Assembly: GCA_035545895.1 (NCBI GenBank)
Contig: DASZXJ010000011.1
Coordinates: 1 to 64,000 of the forward strand
DNA length: 64,000 nt
DNA from: DASZXJ01 sp035545895
Lineage (GTDB): Bacteria; Planctomycetota; Phycisphaerae; Tepidisphaerales; Tepidisphaeraceae
Reading direction: 5' to 3'
Positions 1 through 8,946 of the stretch are shown here, piece by piece. Within the stretch, counting starts at the first letter, position 1, and every line of letters starts with the position of its first letter. Below the pieces are notes generated by a model that searched no databases, was not told the origin of the DNA, and worked only from the letters and a program-made list of their open reading frames with translations. A program made the translations under genes and the position numbers.

Positions 1-79
1 CAGCGGTTGTCCCGGCAGCTTTGGTGCAATCCACTCAACATTGCCCGCGCCATACCGAGCCTGAAACAGTTGGTTCCAA

Positions 80-2788
80 GTGTATCCGCTCACCGGGGCA
101 GAGCCCTCGCCAACCGCAACTGCGGTTCGCGGAACGGACACCTTTGGTACGGGCACACTGATGAAGGCAAGCGTAATCTTGCCTCGTCCAAATATTCTGT
201 ACGATATCCAAGTCCAGGTCGTAGGTAACGGTGGCGGACTTTCCAATATCGCGACTGCAACAGGAGTGGCGTTAACTGACCAGCAAACAGTATCGGTAAT
301 TCAGTCAGGTATCTTCGTTATAAATGAAGGAGGTTCACCATCATCGGGTACTTTCGTGGTAAGACGTTCAGGTCCTAAAGCTCAGATAGACCGTTCACTC
401 ACGGTTTATTACAACACGATAGGCAATGCAATTAATGGCGTCGATTTTTCTTCTTTGTCTGGCTCTGTCACATTTGATCCCACGGTAACCGAAAAGACTA
501 TTACGATTCAGTCTCTGGATGACCAAAAGGCAACAAGGCACCACGTCTTCGGGCCAACTTCTGGCAAATTGGTGTACTTGTCCTTACTGTCCGGACCCGG
601 TTACCAAGCCAGTGACGGCAATATATACGGCGTTATTAATGACAATGATTCTGAAATAGATATGGATTCGGACAACAATGATGGAAATCGCTTGCCCTCC
701 CGAACAGATGCCGAAGAGCAAATCGAAGACGACCCCACCAAGCCCGGCAAAATCATCAGTGTCAACGACGATGATACAGATGGGGATGGAATACCCGATT
801 TCGCCGATGGTTTCAGCCTCTACAGTGACACATCACGATTAAAGCAAACAGTGGGTGAACAATTCGTGCCAGTTGTATTGCAATTCCCAGTTGTGGATTC
901 GATGACTAATCCGTCCAACTTCAAATTCCGAATACTTTACGATGCATCGGATCCCGCCCAAGTAACCCGTTCCAGCGATGAGCAGACCTATTCTTTGCCG
1001 GCAGTTGGAAGTATGCGTTTGTGGACCCAGGACGGCGATGTATCACGAGTAGCGCAGAACTTCAATACGATCGGAACCGCTGATCCAAACAACCCGGACA
1101 CGAGGGGTTATTATGTGGCACCAAATGTTGGCTCAGGTTACTACACTTACAATGATTTAGCCAAATGGGCAACCCTGGTCGGCAGTAAACTGGAAGTTCG
1201 CTTATGGCTGGAAGTCGTCAAGCCCAGCACCAACCCCGGCGATCTGCGAATCGAATTCGATTCCGACGTGGACGGCGATGCCGCGACGAATTTCACCGAT
1301 GTCGACGCCGTGCGGCTGAGCGGGGAAGAATCCGATCTCATTGATATTGATTCGGACAACAATAATGGGGCGGCTACACCTGACCGTTCGACTGATGAAG
1401 ATCGATTGGAGGATATGTCCGATAGCGCTGATCGGCCAGGCAAACTTCTGCAAGCTGATGACTTGGACGATACGGATGGAGATGGTCTTCCAGATATCAT
1501 GGATGGTTTTAATTATGATGGAATTATTGGAAATTCCGATGACGCTGGAGGCGGCCAATTTGTGCCCATAATTCTTAGCCTTCCGTCTTTAATCGATTCG
1601 AATCAAGCATTGATCAGGATAATCTACGAGGAATCGTCGATCGCAAATATGCAAATCACTGAAATTCCTGGTGCCCCAGCGACAACTGCTCATGGGCCTG
1701 CTGGTATTCGTCTTTGGAATGTAAATGGCGCTGTTTCAAGGAATTCCGCTAGCATTACAAATGGTGGCAACTACATCGCCCCTGATATCTATAGTGCCCA
1801 AGATCTGGGTTTAGCGGGCGGTATTCATTCCATTCCGCTCTACGTTGAAGCTGCCGGAATCGATAACAATTGGGGCGGCTCGAGTATTAAGGTCGAAATA
1901 GATCCGGACGGAAATGGGCCGGCTGGATTCGTGCTTAGCGATGAGACGAAAAATACTGTCGTTGACACCAAAATGAGAGTGTATGCTATTCAGCCATATG
2001 TAGTCGAAGATAACCATAAAGTATTTTATCCGATGAATTATAATAGTCCGCAAGCTATGCGGGATGCAGGACTATTCGGCTTTACGCACCCTGACACGGA
2101 CGGTCAATCGTCAGGATGGCATGGAAAAGACGATTGGTACGGCCATGCTTTTGTAAATCTTATTAATCGAGTGCCGGGCACAAATGTGAATGAGTATTAT
2201 GGCGCCACAGGGCAGGATCAAAGCCAATGGCTTGATACGCTCGTTCATGGTCTTTGGGGCGACGTTCCATGGTTCACATTTAATGGTCATCGAAATACAG
2301 AAACGGAATTGTCGCAATGGATACATAATACAAATTTGATTTGGAGTAGTTGGGACCCCGGAACTCAGACACTTGGCGCCGCCATGCCGCTTGTGCAGCA
2401 ACACACATGGATAGTGAAACCTTCGGTTGCTCGCGATCTAAATCAACTGTTATCTCCTGTCGACGCAGGCCATCCCAAGGGAAGAGATTATAGCAAATAC
2501 GGCCTCGATGTAAGTTCGACGCAGGGTGGTTGCGTGACGCTAATCGGAACAGTGATGGCGGCTGTGGGGTTCAACGAGCAGGTGAACTGGAAGATTGCAG
2601 ACAGGTTTGCACCAAGGGACATAACAGTCGACCAATCACAGTGGGGACCTAATGACGCCAACCACCGCTTGCTCAATTTTTTCGACACGGGGTTAATTTC
2701 TTCTTGGATGATTGCGAATAAGGGGCTGTGGGCTATCACTTACCATAATCAGGAGTCCATATGGAATGGCAGAAGCGTCTGGAGCTAG
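80..2788 (+). CDS. Large Calx-beta / DxDxDG-repeat surface protein with unknown C-terminal domain (cassette 1)
   Basis: The readable frame opens at a GTG at 80, but it is probably the 3' part of a larger gene. The same frame reads protein-like sequence from position 2, broken only by a TGA at 62-64, and no signal peptide is present. Domains in order: a fibronectin-like end (about 25-55), a Calx-beta-like domain (about 55-185), an acidic DxDxDG block (about 190-248, with DTDGDGIPD), a beta-rich segment, the shared 86-bp block (from about residue 387), a second acidic block (about 421-477, DTDGDGLPD), another beta-rich segment, and a C-terminal domain (about 636-902) I do not recognise. That domain has a GGC motif near residue 816 and histidines in WYGHAF and FNGHRN, so a Cys/His enzyme is possible but unproven. 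It overlaps the next gene by 28 bases. By position it would be the effector-bearing end of a polymorphic surface protein; that is inference. Confidence 0.75.
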   Translation: MYPLTGAEPSPTATAVRGTDTFGTGTLMKASVILPRPNILYDIQVQVVGNGGGLSNIATATGVALTDQQTVSVIQSGIFVINEGGSPSSGTFVVRRSGPKAQIDRSLTVYYNTIGNAINGVDFSSLSGSVTFDPTVTEKTITIQSLDDQKATRHHVFGPTSGKLVYLSLLSGPGYQASDGNIYGVINDNDSEIDMDSDNNDGNRLPSRTDAEEQIEDDPTKPGKIISVNDDDTDGDGIPDFADGFSLYSDTSRLKQTVGEQFVPVVLQFPVVDSMTNPSNFKFRILYDASDPAQVTRSSDEQTYSLPAVGSMRLWTQDGDVSRVAQNFNTIGTADPNNPDTRGYYVAPNVGSGYYTYNDLAKWATLVGSKLEVRLWLEVVKPSTNPGDLRIEFDSDVDGDAATNFTDVDAVRLSGEESDLIDIDSDNNNGAATPDRSTDEDRLEDMSDSADRPGKLLQADDLDDTDGDGLPDIMDGFNYDGIIGNSDDAGGGQFVPIILSLPSLIDSNQALIRIIYEESSIANMQITEIPGAPATTAHGPAGIRLWNVNGAVSRNSASITNGGNYIAPDIYSAQDLGLAGGIHSIPLYVEAAGIDNNWGGSSIKVEIDPDGNGPAGFVLSDETKNTVVDTKMRVYAIQPYVVEDNHKVFYPMNYNSPQAMRDAGLFGFTHPDTDGQSSGWHGKDDWYGHAFVNLINRVPGTNVNEYYGATGQDQSQWLDTLVHGLWGDVPWFTFNGHRNTETELSQWIHNTNLIWSSWDPGTQTLGAAMPLVQQHTWIVKPSVARDLNQLLSPVDAGHPKGRDYSKYGLDVSSTQGGCVTLIGTVMAAVGFNEQVNWKIADRFAPRDITVDQSQWGPNDANHRLLNFFDTGLISSWMIANKGLWAITYHNQESIWNGRSVWS

Positions 2789-3423
2789 CAAGAACGCCGC
2801 TCACAATTCTATGCTTAATCGCATTGAGTGGATGCTCTGGCATTCCTAAGGATTTATACGCTGTCAATCCGAACGGACATGATCCGCGCGCTCGTCCGCT
2901 CGACATAAGAATCAGTCCGCCGCCTGATTCGTCAAAAATAGTCAGCGAGTTCGAGCATCTTCGTAGGCCTATCATCGATCGTTACATCGAATACAAACCA
3001 ACGCTTCAGGAGGTATTGCGCGGTGGCAATCCACCATACACACATATTGTGCTAACCGATGAAGCATGTGATTTTATAAATCGCTATACGTTTGACGAAC
3101 TGATAATCGCGCTTCAGCCTCTTTTAAAGACTGAATATTGGAGCGGGGACGTTGTCGCGATCATTTCTACTGCTTCTTGGGGGCCGTGGGAAGGTGGTCG
3201 GGCTCTCCGCGATCAACACTACCGATCACCAGAAGACCAAGGTACTTGGCCGCTGAAATCCGAGGATTTTGTTCGCCACTGGTGGAAAGGCCGGTCCAGT
3301 GAGTGGAGTATTGTGAGAGGTGAGCTCTCGCGCAATTCGCCCGAAGAAATAGAACGCACACGAAAAGACATGGAAACATTGCGTCGCCAAGGAAAGTGGC
3401 CAAAAGATCAGAAAAAAGGGTGA
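2761..3423 (+). CDS. Lipoprotein following cassette 1 (candidate partner/immunity protein)
   Basis: A 220-residue protein that starts with ATG inside the end of cassette 1, so the two are probably co-translated. Residues 1-27 form a lipoprotein signal with lipobox LSGC, predicting an envelope-anchored protein. The mature part is soluble-looking, with many charged residues at the C-terminus, and I recognise no family. Its position directly after the variable C-terminal domain, and the absence of any other gene before the next cassette, fit an immunity or accessory protein specific to cassette 1. That role is inferred from arrangement only. Confidence 0.7.
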   Translation: MEWQKRLELARTPLTILCLIALSGCSGIPKDLYAVNPNGHDPRARPLDIRISPPPDSSKIVSEFEHLRRPIIDRYIEYKPTLQEVLRGGNPPYTHIVLTDEACDFINRYTFDELIIALQPLLKTEYWSGDVVAIISTASWGPWEGGRALRDQHYRSPEDQGTWPLKSEDFVRHWWKGRSSEWSIVRGELSRNSPEEIERTRKDMETLRRQGKWPKDQKKG

Positions 3424-3479
3424 ATGGGAAATAGCGGGAACCAAAGATAGGCGACCTGCGGATCGAACTCGATGCCGAC

Positions 3480-5360
3480 GTGGACGGCGACGCTACGGCG
3501 AATTTTACCGATGTCGATGCCGTGCGATTGACTGGAAAGGAATACGATCTTGTTGACGTTGATTCAGACAACAACAACGGCTTTGATCCACCCGATCGCA
3601 ATGATTCGGAGGAACAGATTGAAGACGATCCTTACAAGCCCGGCAAAATCATCGCGGTCAATGATGATGACACCGATGGCGACGGCATTCCCGATTATGT
3701 GGACGGGTATAGTCTCTTAGGCAACGCAACTGACGACGTTGTAACAGGCGAACAATTCGTGCCGGTAATCGTGCAGTTGCCTGATGGAGTCGATCCGAAC
3801 GTTGCGACATTCCGCATTAACTACGATGGTTCCGGTCCGCTTGCGGTGACTTCTGAGATAGATTCTGAAACCGACATCATAACTTATACGTTGCCCGAAG
3901 GTTCTCTGCGGCTATGGACCAAGGCGGGCGACCAAACACGTGACGGTCATGATCTGGATAGTGGCGGTAATTATGTTGCTCCTAACAAGGCGTATAGTTG
4001 GACAAAACTTTCAACTACAGGCAATCAAGTAACTCTATGGCTTGAAGCGGTTAAGCCCAGCGTTCAGACGGGCGGCGGACGTGTTGTAGTCAGTGTTGAT
4101 CCCGACGGCGCGGGAATGCTTGGATTCATGATGGCAGCCGCTGTTCGCACAACAGCAGAGGCGCGGGTTTGGATTATTGACCCGGTCACTCCGGATTCTG
4201 ACCCAGCGGGCAACCCTCCGTTCGTCAACCCAGGCCCAATAAATACAATCGCAAATCCCGCTGCAATTGTGCAAATGAATGCTGCGGATGTTAGCGCGGA
4301 CAACGCTGCGATAATTAAATTTACGAGTATAGATAAAGCAAACTATCAATTCGGAAGAGATGATGATAATCCGAATATATATTGGCAGGTTGATCCAGCC
4401 AGTACGGGTGCCGTGTCCTTCGTCGTCAATGGTCAAGCTGATGATAAAGGCCTCGTTGCGCACGTCTATGGCACGGCACCAGGTCGAGTTCGGCTCAACG
4501 CGTACATGAAGAATTCTGATCCGGCGAAGCCGGATACCTTGCTTGATTTCTACGAGGGCGTTGTCGTTCCATTGAAGCAAATCAAGTTCCGAGTCCAATT
4601 GCTTTATCAGGCGGCTCTCCCGAACGTGAAAACGCCCACAAGAGAAGAGGACGCTAAGCTGCAAATAAGCATGGCAAATATGTATTTGAGGCAATTAGGC
4701 GTCGAATTGGTGCCTGATGACCATGATGTTACTAATGGCACAGCTACAAAGATTGAGCAGGGTTATTTCTCTGCGGCGACAGCCGGGCTCGTCCATGAGG
4801 TGACAATTGATCCAAATGATCCCGCAAAAAGTGCAGACAACGCCATCGCCGTAAACTATGTACCCGATGTCCTGCAAATCGCATATGTGCAGACTGTGGG
4901 CGAGGCCGGAGCGAATGCGGCTGGTACAACTGTTTCCTCGCCCGCGCCCGGTACACCGACCATTGGTGTCAAATACAGAGTAGATGCAAGCGACATCAAT
5001 CTAAAGCGGCGCATAATGAAACTTGAAGACGGGCGAAATGGTGGCGATGGAGCTCTGAACGGGGGAACTCCTCACAACTGGGGAATTATTATCGCAGGAA
5101 GCGTCGAAGGACGTGGCAATCCCGGAAAGGCTTTGACGATAGCCCACGAAGTCGGGCACTTCCTCGGATTGAGGCATCGCGACACGCCCGCCAACTATGC
5201 AGTATTATTAAAGGACGACGGAATTAGGGCTCCGCACGACCATAATGTGATGGATGTCATGTTGGATAGCACTGGTAAATTAAACTGGCTTATGCCGAGA
5301 TATGATTTTGACATTGCACAGGTCTACGTTGCTCATGGTTTGCCGGGCGACCCGCCTTAG
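3480..5360 (+). CDS. Orphan cassette 2: DxDxDG protein with metzincin-like protease C-terminus
   Basis: A 626-residue frame from a GTG at 3480. Homology to cassettes 1 and 3 begins slightly earlier, at 3450, without a good start codon, as expected for a displaced 3' gene fragment rather than a complete gene. There is no signal peptide. The N-terminal part repeats the acidic block (DTDGDGIPDYVDG near residues 64-78) and a beta-rich segment. The C-terminal domain has HEVGHFLGLRH at residues 556-566, the HExxHxxGxxH zinc signature of metzincins, followed by NVMDVM about 25 residues later, which could be the Met-turn. I read it as a zinc-protease effector domain. Whether it is expressed alone or only after recombination into the full-length upstream gene is unknown. 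Confidence 0.75.
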   Translation: MDGDATANFTDVDAVRLTGKEYDLVDVDSDNNNGFDPPDRNDSEEQIEDDPYKPGKIIAVNDDDTDGDGIPDYVDGYSLLGNATDDVVTGEQFVPVIVQLPDGVDPNVATFRINYDGSGPLAVTSEIDSETDIITYTLPEGSLRLWTKAGDQTRDGHDLDSGGNYVAPNKAYSWTKLSTTGNQVTLWLEAVKPSVQTGGGRVVVSVDPDGAGMLGFMMAAAVRTTAEARVWIIDPVTPDSDPAGNPPFVNPGPINTIANPAAIVQMNAADVSADNAAIIKFTSIDKANYQFGRDDDNPNIYWQVDPASTGAVSFVVNGQADDKGLVAHVYGTAPGRVRLNAYMKNSDPAKPDTLLDFYEGVVVPLKQIKFRVQLLYQAALPNVKTPTREEDAKLQISMANMYLRQLGVELVPDDHDVTNGTATKIEQGYFSAATAGLVHEVTIDPNDPAKSADNAIAVNYVPDVLQIAYVQTVGEAGANAAGTTVSSPAPGTPTIGVKYRVDASDINLKRRIMKLEDGRNGGDGALNGGTPHNWGIIIAGSVEGRGNPGKALTIAHEVGHFLGLRHRDTPANYAVLLKDDGIRAPHDHNVMDVMLDSTGKLNWLMPRYDFDIAQVYVAHGLPGDPP

Positions 5361-5390
5361 CCGGTAATGGTGTAATTGCGGTTCAATTTC

Positions 5391-6164
5391 ATGGACACCC
5401 AACGAACTTTTCTCAGGATTGGCCTTAGACGAATTCATTTTCTGAAAGTTGCATTTTGTATCGGATTAGCGGTTTTAATATTCCGTTCTGTGACGCGTCA
5501 ATGGCGCAATAATCCGAACGGGGAATTCCCGCTAGACGAGGCCGGACTTAACCGGGTTATCAATCACGTTCGATTCAACAATACACGATTCAAGGATGCC
5601 ATTGACGAACTGCGCAAAAAATCGGGGACCGATATTATAGTTGATTGGCATGCGCTCAAAGTAATGGACGACATCGAAAATACTCCAGTGACATTTGAAG
5701 TCTCGGGGGCGGTGCTTGCAGATGTTTTAAGAAACACTCTCTTTCGCGTTGACTTCGCGCGACTTTCATACGCGGTTCGCAATAGCACGATAGTTGTAGG
5801 CTTACGTGAGCGCAACGAACCGCAAATCTTACGAATTTACGATGTTTACGATATCCAAGCAGCAGCTCGCGCCGGAGCCGTCCAAATTAAGATGCCTTAC
5901 GCATTGTACTATCCTCCTTCTGATAATGGTGCGCGCGACAAAGAACAATGGCAGGAAGGCGGTATTGTCTTTAACCGTCCGCTCCGATGGGATGACCTGT
6001 TCATTGATGCTCTAGAACCAGGTAGCAGAGGGGATGCCCCCGAGGAACCCTTCGGTTCGCTTCACCAGTTTGGCCATTGGCTCGTCGTTGTGAATACGCC
6101 GGAGGGGCATCGCACGACTACTCTTATCCTCAGTCAGCTACGCGCACAGATTGCCAAGAAGTGA
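5391..6164 (+). CDS. Membrane-anchored protein with secretin/STN-like domain after cassette 2
   Basis: Start chosen at the ATG at 5391; a TTG at 5376 is also in frame. About 257 residues: an N-terminal membrane segment (about residues 18-34), then a periplasmic part. Its region FKDAIDELRKKSG ... DVLRNTL ... LSYAVRNSTIVVG (about 60-145) resembles the short STN/secretin N-terminal fold seen in many planctomycete proteins. The rest is unassigned. It lies 30 bases after the metalloprotease cassette and overlaps the next gene by four bases (GTGA), so the three genes form one unit. Candidate partner or immunity protein for the protease domain, by position only. Confidence 0.6.
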   Translation: MDTQRTFLRIGLRRIHFLKVAFCIGLAVLIFRSVTRQWRNNPNGEFPLDEAGLNRVINHVRFNNTRFKDAIDELRKKSGTDIIVDWHALKVMDDIENTPVTFEVSGAVLADVLRNTLFRVDFARLSYAVRNSTIVVGLRERNEPQILRIYDVYDIQAAARAGAVQIKMPYALYYPPSDNGARDKEQWQEGGIVFNRPLRWDDLFIDALEPGSRGDAPEEPFGSLHQFGHWLVVVNTPEGHRTTTLILSQLRAQIAKK

Positions 6165-6748
6165 ATGAGTCGCAAAAGAATGGACCATTAATGAGATTGA
6201 CAGAACGCTCAAGATTGATTGTCCATTTTGTTATTATTTCGAGCCTCAGCTTGTTTTGGGCTAGAAGTTACTGGTATGCGGACACGCTTAGCGTGTTTAT
6301 TCCATGTGATATGCTTCAGTCAGTTACTTCATTCCGCGGACGGACTGTCTGGCTAATTTCCGATGTACATTGCGGTCGTTATTGGTCATGGTCACTTGAC
6401 TTGACGTCCGTGGGAGTAGTTGGGTCCGATGAGCATGCTCCAAGGTATTCGCCGGCTGATCTCTCCAATTGGTATTTCTCCGGCGACGAACGCGAATGGC
6501 TAAAACCAAAGCTAATCGCTCTTGCTGGATCGCGCGCTATTGCCCCGGGGCAGTGGGCCGTCATACTTCACATTCCGCATTGGTTCTGGATGATCATTGT
6601 CGCTGTAGTGCCATTAAACAGGCTTTGGAAATTGCGCCGTGCAAGTCGTTGGACATCTCAGAATCGTTGCCGTTTTTGTGGCTACGATCTTCGCGCTAGC
6701 GCCGGCCGCTGTCCGGAGTGTGGCGCGGAGTCTCCTCCTCTACTCTAA
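6161..6748 (+). CDS. Membrane protein with C-terminal CGYDLR...RCPECG zinc ribbon
   Basis: The start GTG at 6161 overlaps the previous stop (GTGA); an ATG at 6191 is an alternative. About 195 residues: an N-terminal membrane segment, a middle portion predicted outside the cytoplasm, a second hydrophobic segment (WAVILHIPHWFWMIIVAVV), then a basic stretch and a four-cysteine zinc ribbon of the form CRFCGYDLRA ... GRCPECG. The ribbon should lie in the cytoplasm. The motif is abundant in Phycisphaerae proteins of unknown function. It occurs three more times in this array (8422, 8943, 13487), each time next to a C-terminal cassette. Function unknown. Confidence 0.7.
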   Translation: MNESQKNGPLMRLTERSRLIVHFVIISSLSLFWARSYWYADTLSVFIPCDMLQSVTSFRGRTVWLISDVHCGRYWSWSLDLTSVGVVGSDEHAPRYSPADLSNWYFSGDEREWLKPKLIALAGSRAIAPGQWAVILHIPHWFWMIIVAVVPLNRLWKLRRASRWTSQNRCRFCGYDLRASAGRCPECGAESPPLL

Positions 6749-6769
6749 TGGTAGTTTGGCAATAGGATT

Positions 6770-7468
6770 ATGGGCGACCTGCGGATCGAATTCGATTCCG
6801 ATGTGGACGGCGATGCCACGACGAATTTCACCGACGTCGATGCCGTGCGGCTGAGTGGTGCCGGGATCAAGCTCAGTGTGGATTCAAACAATGATGGCGT
6901 ACTGGATGCCAAAGACGAACCGGGTAAAGGCGGAGGTGCCAGTCAGATTTTGCATGTAAACGACGATGATACTGACGCGGATGGTGTTCCGGACTATGCC
7001 GATGGATTTGACCGTTTTGCAGATGATTCGCGTGACAATACGGATGCAGATTTTTTCAAGGGAGCAGGCCTTAGTATTCCAGATTGGGTTGATCTCTCTA
7101 AGGCTAAAGTCAAATTCGTCTATAACGAATCTTCGCCCCTGGATGTTGGCAGGTCAGGCGATTGGGCCTTAGGACAGCCAAGAAAATACACGCTTCCGGC
7201 CACTGGCGCGTTGCGGCTCTGGAAGTACTACGCTCCGGGAACAAGCCGCAATAAAAACTCTGTGCAAAACGACGGAACCTTTATTAAAAGCGGCGAAGTT
7301 GTGGACGCGGCAAAAATCTTCGGCAATACGAAGTCAACGTTAGTATTTATGGAAGCTGTCAAACCGACAGCCGACGGCGCGATTTCGATTGCTGTTTATC
7401 TTGATCCGTTGGGGGATGGTAACTTTGTTTCGTCGGACAAGGTGGTGGTTACTGCACGCGAGCGTTAG
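6770..7468 (+). CDS. Orphan cassette 3, first half: DxDxDG segment ending at an in-frame amber codon
   Basis: Starts with ATG immediately before the shared block (GGCGACCTGCGGATCGA) also found at 1238 and 3450. 232 residues with the acidic block (DTDADGVPDYADG) and the same beta-rich segment as the other cassettes, ending at a TAG at 7466-7468. The reading frame continues past the stop with no frameshift into a fibronectin-like domain and the protease domain at 7556-8425. The stop therefore splits what was one cassette, either as a nonsense mutation or as a read-through point. There is no signal peptide, as expected for a displaced gene fragment. Confidence 0.65.
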   Translation: MGDLRIEFDSDVDGDATTNFTDVDAVRLSGAGIKLSVDSNNDGVLDAKDEPGKGGGASQILHVNDDDTDADGVPDYADGFDRFADDSRDNTDADFFKGAGLSIPDWVDLSKAKVKFVYNESSPLDVGRSGDWALGQPRKYTLPATGALRLWKYYAPGTSRNKNSVQNDGTFIKSGEVVDAAKIFGNTKSTLVFMEAVKPTADGAISIAVYLDPLGDGNFVSSDKVVVTARER

Positions 7469-7555
7469 CGTCCAGTCGTAACTTCAAAGGTAGGTGGTGC
7501 CGGCACTGCGGTCACGCTTAATTGGACTCATCCCTACAGTGAGAAGGGCTATAAG

Positions 7556-8425
7556 GTGCTTCAACTAATATCAGGGACATGGGCCGTTATTTCCGGAGCA
7601 TATTCAGCCCTTCCGGCTGGAAGTACTTCATTCAGAATATCTGGCTTGACCAATGACAAAGTTTACTCATTTCGAGTTGTCGCAGCTAATGATTCCCCCA
7701 ACGATCCTCTAAATGAGGATGATTCGTTACCAATACGCGTCTATACCGGTGCTGATAAATACAAAATAATAGCGACGAATAAATTGGCGGCTGAAGAAAA
7801 GGTTCACCAAGGTCAGCCATATTATTCTTCATCGGATGCGGAGTTCTTCGACATGCTTGCGGAATCGTTAAGCGGCATCAGCGTGGTTCTAAACAATGAT
7901 CTTGCCTTGCCGACTTCAGCAAGTTCCGCAAAATATCATGATTTCTACGACAGGATGGACGTCGCGCCGGCACCAAGCCAGCTTGACGTTGTTCATGAAC
8001 TTGTTCATGCGACTGATGACCGATTCAGTTGGTATAGCACGACCGCGGTCACGGAATCCTCAGAACGGCTCGCCTATGGAGCTGTCGAACAAATGATTTA
8101 TAAGGCGGATAACTCATCCGGTTTGTCGGTTTTCGCCAACCAGAATTTCACGACAATATCTCAGGCGCAGTCCGCGTGGAACCTCGCGTGGAGCATCATG
8201 AATAACATTTCCGCCACTGTCTTCTGGCAAAGCACGAATCCTTTGGCGGCCACTTCGGGACCGCTTGTATCGGCGGATGTCATCGATGCATCAACCAAGA
8301 TGAAGATCAAGTTCTCGGCCGCTCAATTGCGGTTGGAGTATAATAAATGGATGCTGTCTCAGGGGTTTGCGCCGAACGCCTTAAACAACGCGTTCAGCTT
8401 CACTCTCGATCCGGCGTTCCAATGA
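7556..8425 (+). CDS. Orphan cassette 3, second half: fibronectin-like domain plus HExxH protease
   Basis: Same frame as the segment ending at 7468. Protein-like sequence resumes directly after that stop (TLNWTHPYSEKGYKV, typical of a fibronectin type III strand), and the first GTG is at 7556. Residues 1-65 complete the fibronectin-like domain. The rest carries HELVHATDD at about residues 147-155, with a downstream TESSERLAYG (about 167-176) whose glutamate could be the third zinc ligand, as in gluzincin-type toxin peptidases. The stop overlaps the start of the next gene (ATGA at 8422-8425), so translation is coupled. Likely a metalloprotease effector domain; its target is unknown. Confidence 0.7.
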   Translation: MLQLISGTWAVISGAYSALPAGSTSFRISGLTNDKVYSFRVVAANDSPNDPLNEDDSLPIRVYTGADKYKIIATNKLAAEEKVHQGQPYYSSSDAEFFDMLAESLSGISVVLNNDLALPTSASSAKYHDFYDRMDVAPAPSQLDVVHELVHATDDRFSWYSTTAVTESSERLAYGAVEQMIYKADNSSGLSVFANQNFTTISQAQSAWNLAWSIMNNISATVFWQSTNPLAATSGPLVSADVIDASTKMKIKFSAAQLRLEYNKWMLSQGFAPNALNNAFSFTLDPAFQ

Positions 8426-8946
8426 TTAAGCCTTTACAATACGTTTCTCGCGTAGTGCGCAATTGGAGCCCACTCGGTGTGGGAGCGGTAATCTCTCTTG
8501 TGATTCTGCTGAGTGTGCCCATACTGTTCGCATGCGCGTTCTCAGGGTTACGGGTGGGCACCGACCGCTTTTGGATTGAGGTTGCTCCCTCGGATGGTCC
8601 GCAGGTATGGACCACCTTTCGAATTGCGTTCGGACATACACTTCGAGGGTCCGATCCTCACGAGTTTGAAGTATTGAAAAAGTGGGGTCAGACGTGGCAG
8701 CCCAACCTGAAGGATGAAGAAATACAAAAATGGCGGGGTAACTGGATTGACCGGTCTATCCGAATCAACTATGTGGTACTCTTGGGAATAACCCTTCCAC
8801 TACCACTTTTGTGGCGACGCAGACGCCTACTCCTGCTGTTTCGGCTGAAAAACGGCCTGTGCCTAAGCTGTGGCTATGACCTGCGCAAAAGTACGGATCG
8901 CTGCCCGGAGTGCGGGATAGCAATTCCGAATCCGGCGTTCCAATGA
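8422..8946 (+). CDS. Zinc-ribbon membrane protein, first tandem copy after cassette 3
   Basis: Start ATG at 8422, overlapping the cassette 3 stop by four bases. 174 residues: a membrane segment at about 18-42, an extracytoplasmic loop of about 80 residues, a second membrane segment (VVLLGITLPLPLLW), a basic RRRR stretch, and a C-terminal cytoplasmic ribbon CGYDLRKSTDRCPECG. It is followed by a paralogue of the same length and order, also overlapping by four bases. By position it is a candidate immunity protein for the HELVH domain. The family itself has no assigned function. Confidence 0.75.
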   Translation: MIKPLQYVSRVVRNWSPLGVGAVISLVILLSVPILFACAFSGLRVGTDRFWIEVAPSDGPQVWTTFRIAFGHTLRGSDPHEFEVLKKWGQTWQPNLKDEEIQKWRGNWIDRSIRINYVVLLGITLPLPLLWRRRRLLLLFRLKNGLCLSCGYDLRKSTDRCPECGIAIPNPAFQ

